In this document: one piece after another, positions 30,694 through 32,914 of the stretch
How the letters are laid out: every line of letters starts with the position of its first letter
Numbering within the stretch: position 1 is the stretch's first letter
From: Mycobacterium sp. GA-1285
Lineage (GTDB): Bacteria; Actinomycetota; Actinomycetes; Mycobacteriales; Mycobacteriaceae
Length of the DNA: 32,914 bases
Assembly (NCBI RefSeq): GCF_001499905.1
Contig: NZ_LQIS01000027.1
Location: 1 to 32,914, forward strand
Direction: 5' to 3'
Notes under the pieces: generated by a model
Seen by the model: only the letters and a program-made list of their open reading frames with translations
The model's database searches: none
Told to the model about the DNA's origin: nothing
Translations under genes and position numbers: made by a program

Positions 30694-30705
30694 TGAACCC
30701 CCACC

Positions 30706-30882
30706 ATGGAGAAGTCTTACTTTGTCGCGCCATCAGAATGCGGTTCGTCACAGTTGTGTTCGCTGTTTCGTCAGCCCGAGCCTTCGCGTGCGGGGTGGGA
30801 GCTTCTCCATGACCGGGTGAATACCCGCGCCGGCCTGCGGCACACGTCGTCGCTCGCGGGCCACCGGAGTACTCGTGGTTAG
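30706..30882 (+). CDS. Candidate small ORF (58 aa) behind a SigF promoter
   Basis: An open frame from ATG 30706 to TAG 30880-30882, beginning MEKSYFVAPSECGSS and ending GHRSTRG. It has no recognised domain. Support: the ATG sits 12 bases after a SigF-type -10, the same near-leaderless layout as three other genes in this window. Against: there is no ribosome site, about a third of its codons end in A or T, well above its neighbours, and the sequence looks unstructured. It may instead be the 5' part of a longer rsbW-sigF leader or a small RNA. Confidence 0.3.
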   Translation: MEKSYFVAPSECGSSQLCSLFRQPEPSRAGWELLHDRVNTRAGLRHTSSLAGHRSTRG

Positions 30883-30903
30883 GTGGGATCCGACCTGGGG
30901 TAA
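30877..30903 (+). promoter_or_regulatory. SigF autoregulatory promoter of rsbW-sigF
   Basis: GGTTA (30877-30881), 16-bp spacer, GGGTAA (30898-30903), 28 bases before ATG 30932. One mismatch in the -35 block to GGTTT. The position matches the known SigF-dependent promoter before usfX/rsbW in mycobacteria. Confidence 0.75.
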
Positions 30904-30931
30904 TCTCGCTTCGACATTGCCAGGAGGTCAA

Positions 30932-31375
30932 ATGGCCGACGTTGCCAGAACTACTGCCAACAAGAACAACGGGCACGGGCACGGCGCGCGGTCGGTGGAA
31001 CTCCGGGTCGCCGCCGAACTCGAGAATCTTGCGGTGCTGCGCACCCTGGTCGCCGCGGTGGCGACCTTCGAGGATCTGGACTTCGACGCAGTCGCCGACC
31101 TGCGGCTCGCGGTTGACGAGGCCTGCACCAGGTTGATCCGCTCGGCGCTACCGCATTCGGTCCTGCTGCTCGTGATCGACCCGCGCGAGGACGCCGTCGT
31201 CATCGACGCGTCCACCACGTGTAAGAGTTTCGACATCCTGGCGCCCGGTAGCTTCAGCTGGCACGTGCTCAGTTCGCTGACCGACGAGGTGAAGACCTTC
31301 GAGGATGGACAGGGGTCCGAGAACGCCCAGGTGTTCGGGATCTCCATGACGACGAGACGAGCGACGCTGCAGTGA
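30932..31375 (+). CDS. rsbW: Anti-sigma F factor RsbW/UsfX
   Basis: A 147-aa anti-sigma factor of the GHKL ATPase family, which holds SigF inactive. The DLRLAVDEACTRLI helix is the degenerate N-box; ELENLAVLRTLVAAVATFEDLDFDAV precedes it as in SpoIIAB/RsbW proteins. The length is close to M. tuberculosis UsfX (145 aa). AGGAGG eight bases before ATG 30932 supports the start. The sigF start overlaps the stop, so anti-sigma and sigma factor are translationally coupled. Autoregulation by SigF is suggested by the promoter at 30877-30903. Its antagonist could be the STAS protein encoded convergently beyond sigF. Confidence 0.95.
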   Translation: MADVARTTANKNNGHGHGARSVELRVAAELENLAVLRTLVAAVATFEDLDFDAVADLRLAVDEACTRLIRSALPHSVLLLVIDPREDAVVIDASTTCKSFDILAPGSFSWHVLSSLTDEVKTFEDGQGSENAQVFGISMTTRRATLQ

Positions 31376-32160
31376 CGCCGTCGACGTCACAGGGTTCGTC
31401 GTCGCGTTCGAACTCTGAGTACGCGGATGTCGCCGACATGTTCCGCGAGTTGAAGAACGTGCCGGAGGACTCACCGAAGTTCCAGCGGCAGCGCGACCGC
31501 ATCGTCGAGCGCTGCCTGCCGCTGGCCGACCACATCGCGCGTCGCTTCGACGGACGCGGCGAGCCGCGCGAAGACCTCGTGCAGGTGGCCCGCGTCGGAC
31601 TGGTCAACGCGGTGATCCGCTTCGACGTCGAGGCCGGCTCGGACTTCGTCTCGTTCGCTGTGCCCACCATCATGGGCGAGGTTCGACGGCATTTCCGCGA
31701 CAACAGCTGGTCGGTCAAGGTGCCGCGGCGGCTCAAGGAACTCCATCTGCGGCTCGGCGCCGCCACCGCGGAGCTGTCGCAGCGACTCGGCCGCGCCCCG
31801 ACGGCGTCGGAACTGGCAGCCGAGCTGGGGATGGACCGCGACGAGGTCGTCGAGGGCCTGGTGGCCGGAAGCTCCTACAACACGCTGTCGATCGACAGCG
31901 GCGGTAGCGGAACCGAGGACGCCCCCGCGATCGCCGACACGCTGGGCGACGTCGACCTGGGTCTCGATCAGATCGAGAACCGGGAAGCGTTGCGGCCCTT
32001 GCTCGCTGCGCTACCTGAGCGCGAACGAACCGTGTTGTTGCTGCGCTTCTTCGAGTCGCTCACGCAGACGCAGATCGCGGAGCGCGTGGGCATCTCACAG
32101 ATGCACGTGTCGCGTCTGCTGGCGAAATCCCTAGCGCGCCTTCGGGACCAGTTGCAGTAG
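31372..32160 (+). CDS. sigF: RNA polymerase sigma factor SigF
   Basis: A 262-aa SigB/SigF-family sigma factor for general stress and stationary phase. Region 2 is seen in DHIARRFDGRGEPREDLVQVARVGLVNAV and FVSFAVPTIMGEVRRHFRD, region 3 in RLGRAPTASELAAELGM, and region 4 in LPERERTVLLLRFFESLTQTQIAERVGISQMHVSRLL. It starts at GTG 31372, overlapping the rsbW stop. The length is nearly that of M. tuberculosis SigF (261 aa). Its 3' end overlaps the STAS gene on the other strand by 30 bp. Several promoters elsewhere in the window carry its recognition sequence. Confidence 0.97.
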   Translation: MTPSTSQGSSSRSNSEYADVADMFRELKNVPEDSPKFQRQRDRIVERCLPLADHIARRFDGRGEPREDLVQVARVGLVNAVIRFDVEAGSDFVSFAVPTIMGEVRRHFRDNSWSVKVPRRLKELHLRLGAATAELSQRLGRAPTASELAAELGMDRDEVVEGLVAGSSYNTLSIDSGGSGTEDAPAIADTLGDVDLGLDQIENREALRPLLAALPERERTVLLLRFFESLTQTQIAERVGISQMHVSRLLAKSLARLRDQLQ

Positions 32161-32568
32161 CGGTCCTTTGTCCTCACCGGCCGAAAGCGCTGCCTCGACG
32201 CTGTCGCGGACAGGCAATGCGGCATCGGGATCGCAGATGCGCAGCAGCCGGCTGACCGGCTCGCTCGGCACCAGAGCCCACTCGATGTTTTCGCCCGCGG
32301 TGCGCACGTTGAGCGTGTGGAGCGCGGAAAACCCTGCGGTGCCGAAGAAATCGACGTCCGACAGGTCGATGACGATGCGCTCGAGCTCTGCGGCGTGACG
32401 CAGCGCGTAGTCGACGAACGCCCGAGAGTTCGCGGCGTCGATCTCACCGTGGGCGGTGACGACCGCGGTGTCGGGTTGCAGTCGACGGGTCGCGAAGTGC
32501 GCGGTGTGGCAGTGGCGGGTGTCGACGGACTGCGCTTCAAGAGCGCGGGATGACATGGCATTGGACAT
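32131..32568 (-). CDS. STAS-domain anti-sigma factor antagonist
   Basis: A 145-aa STAS protein. VVTAHGEIDAANSRAFVDYAL and IVIDLSDVDFFGTAGFSALHTL form the STAS core; Thr77 in FFGTAGF occupies the phosphorylated Ser/Thr position of SpoIIAA/RsbV proteins. This suggests a switchable antagonist of an RsbW-type anti-sigma factor; given its position next to rsbW-sigF, control of SigF is likely but inferred. It is not necessarily RsfA or RsfB, which lie elsewhere in known genomes. GGAG seven bases before ATG 32568 decides the start over upstream ATGs. Its 3' end overlaps sigF by 30 bp on the opposite strand, so the two transcripts are antisense there. Confidence 0.87.
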   Translation of the reverse strand: MSNAMSSRALEAQSVDTRHCHTAHFATRRLQPDTAVVTAHGEIDAANSRAFVDYALRHAAELERIVIDLSDVDFFGTAGFSALHTLNVRTAGENIEWALVPSEPVSRLLRICDPDAALPVRDSVEAALSAGEDKGPLLQLVPKAR

Positions 32569-32887
32569 GTGTGACTCCATCAGTGAATGCGTCATTCGTA
32601 CTGTGGTTCACGTCAAAAATTTGGGCCCTGCGTCTTCAAAGCCTTCGCAGCAGAGGCGGGAGTTCGGCCCTGCACGTCGATGACGTTCCAGCTCGGCTGT
32701 GAACTCAACCTGAAGTGAACCCTACGCTGCTTGATCATCATGCACAATCGCTATGAAGATCGCGGGCGTAACCGCTGGTCACCGCGGGCGGGCCCCGGCT
32801 TGGCGGCCGTTTGTGAATACGGCGACGTTCTTCGGCGCGGCAGATTCATACGGTCAGTGCAACATCTGTTGTGATTGGAGTTGCGCT
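32569..32887. other. Intergenic region between divergent genes
   Basis: A 319-bp stretch between the STAS gene and the gene cut by the window edge. It is less GC-rich than its surroundings (a CAAAAATTT run near 32613). GTGAAC occurs twice as a direct repeat 16 bp apart (32699-32704 and 32715-32720), and GTTCAC once at 32606-32611. These may be binding sites of an unknown regulator. No SigF-type promoter was found on either strand. Confidence 0.4.
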
Positions 32888-32914
32888 ATGCCGAGTCCGT
32901 TCGGAGTTTCGGTT
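32888..32914 (+). CDS. Start of a gene truncated by the window edge
   Basis: ATG 32888 with GGAG seven bases upstream opens a frame reading MPSPFGVSV up to the last base. Nothing can be said about the product from nine residues. The frame is also open upstream to an ATG at 32753, but only 32888 has a ribosome site. Confidence 0.5.

Noticed and set aside
30686..30702. tRNA-like T-arm on the minus strand (GGGGGTTCAATACCCCC)
   Set aside because: The stem-loop looks like a T-arm, and a weak acceptor pairing can be drawn about 86 bases apart, but no D-arm or proper anticodon stem fits between. It is better explained as a palindrome containing a SigF -10.
32753..32887. N-terminal extension of the truncated last gene to ATG 32753
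   Set aside because: The frame is open, but this ATG has no ribosome site and the translated stretch has weak coding bias; ATG 32888 has a well-placed GGAG.

Overview
The window looks like chromosome of a rapid-growing mycobacterium (Mycobacterium/Mycolicibacterium). It is uniformly GC-rich with strong G/C bias at third codon positions. It carries gene sets typical of that group: a long Lhr helicase followed by Nei2 with a TetR regulator upstream, the RsbW(UsfX)-SigF pair, a type IB topoisomerase, a DesA3-type acyl-CoA desaturase with its dedicated electron-transfer partner, and many SDR/crotonase genes. No tRNA, rRNA, CRISPR array or recognisable insertion sequence was seen.

Layout. 1-4650: a very long perfect hairpin, an SDR, a crotonase, and a TetR gene divergent from a ferredoxin-reductase/desaturase operon with two palindromic candidate operators between them. 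4734-10825: a DNA-repair block on the minus strand (tetR, lhr, nei2); a sequence fitting the PafBC/RecA-independent damage promoter lies directly at the lhr start. 10942-13481: an SDR, then two PD-(D/E)XK nuclease-like genes. The first, an AbiEi/DUF559-type protein, is flanked by two inverted copies of a ~48-bp palindrome. 13541-16316: small stress/regulatory genes (PAS-ANTAR protein, two small membrane proteins, flavodoxin-like protein, CsbD-like protein, acidic protein) with SigF-type promoters and a bidirectional terminator. 16480-29653: a 13-kb glycan cluster. 29647-32914: topoisomerase IB, a candidate small ORF, rsbW, sigF, a STAS anti-sigma antagonist, and the first codons of a gene cut by the window edge.

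The main find is the glycan cluster. It encodes the steps from sedoheptulose-7-phosphate to ADP-heptose (GmhA, HldE kinase and adenylyltransferase, and GmhB fused to a GT2 glycosyltransferase). It also has two heptosyltransferase-family GT9 enzymes, two GT4 and one GT2 enzymes, a NodU/CmcH O-carbamoyltransferase, and UDP-glucose dehydrogenase plus UDP-glucuronate decarboxylase (a route to UDP-xylose). From the UDP-glucuronate decarboxylase gene to the dehydrogenase gene the genes are overlapping or tightly packed. This reads as a system for a carbamoylated, heptose- and pentose-containing cell-envelope glycan; the product is inference. I know of no description of such a glycan in mycobacteria.

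Regulation links the right half. Sequences matching the mycobacterial SigF promoter (GTTT, 15-17 bp, GGGTA) lie before the first GT4 gene, the minus-strand GT2 gene, the acidic protein, a small membrane protein, a candidate small ORF, and rsbW-sigF itself. Several lie only 9-12 bp from the start codon, implying near-leaderless mRNAs. The window therefore suggests a SigF stress-regulon neighbourhood whose output includes the heptose glycan. All names rest on reading motifs by eye and memory of families; no database search was run.
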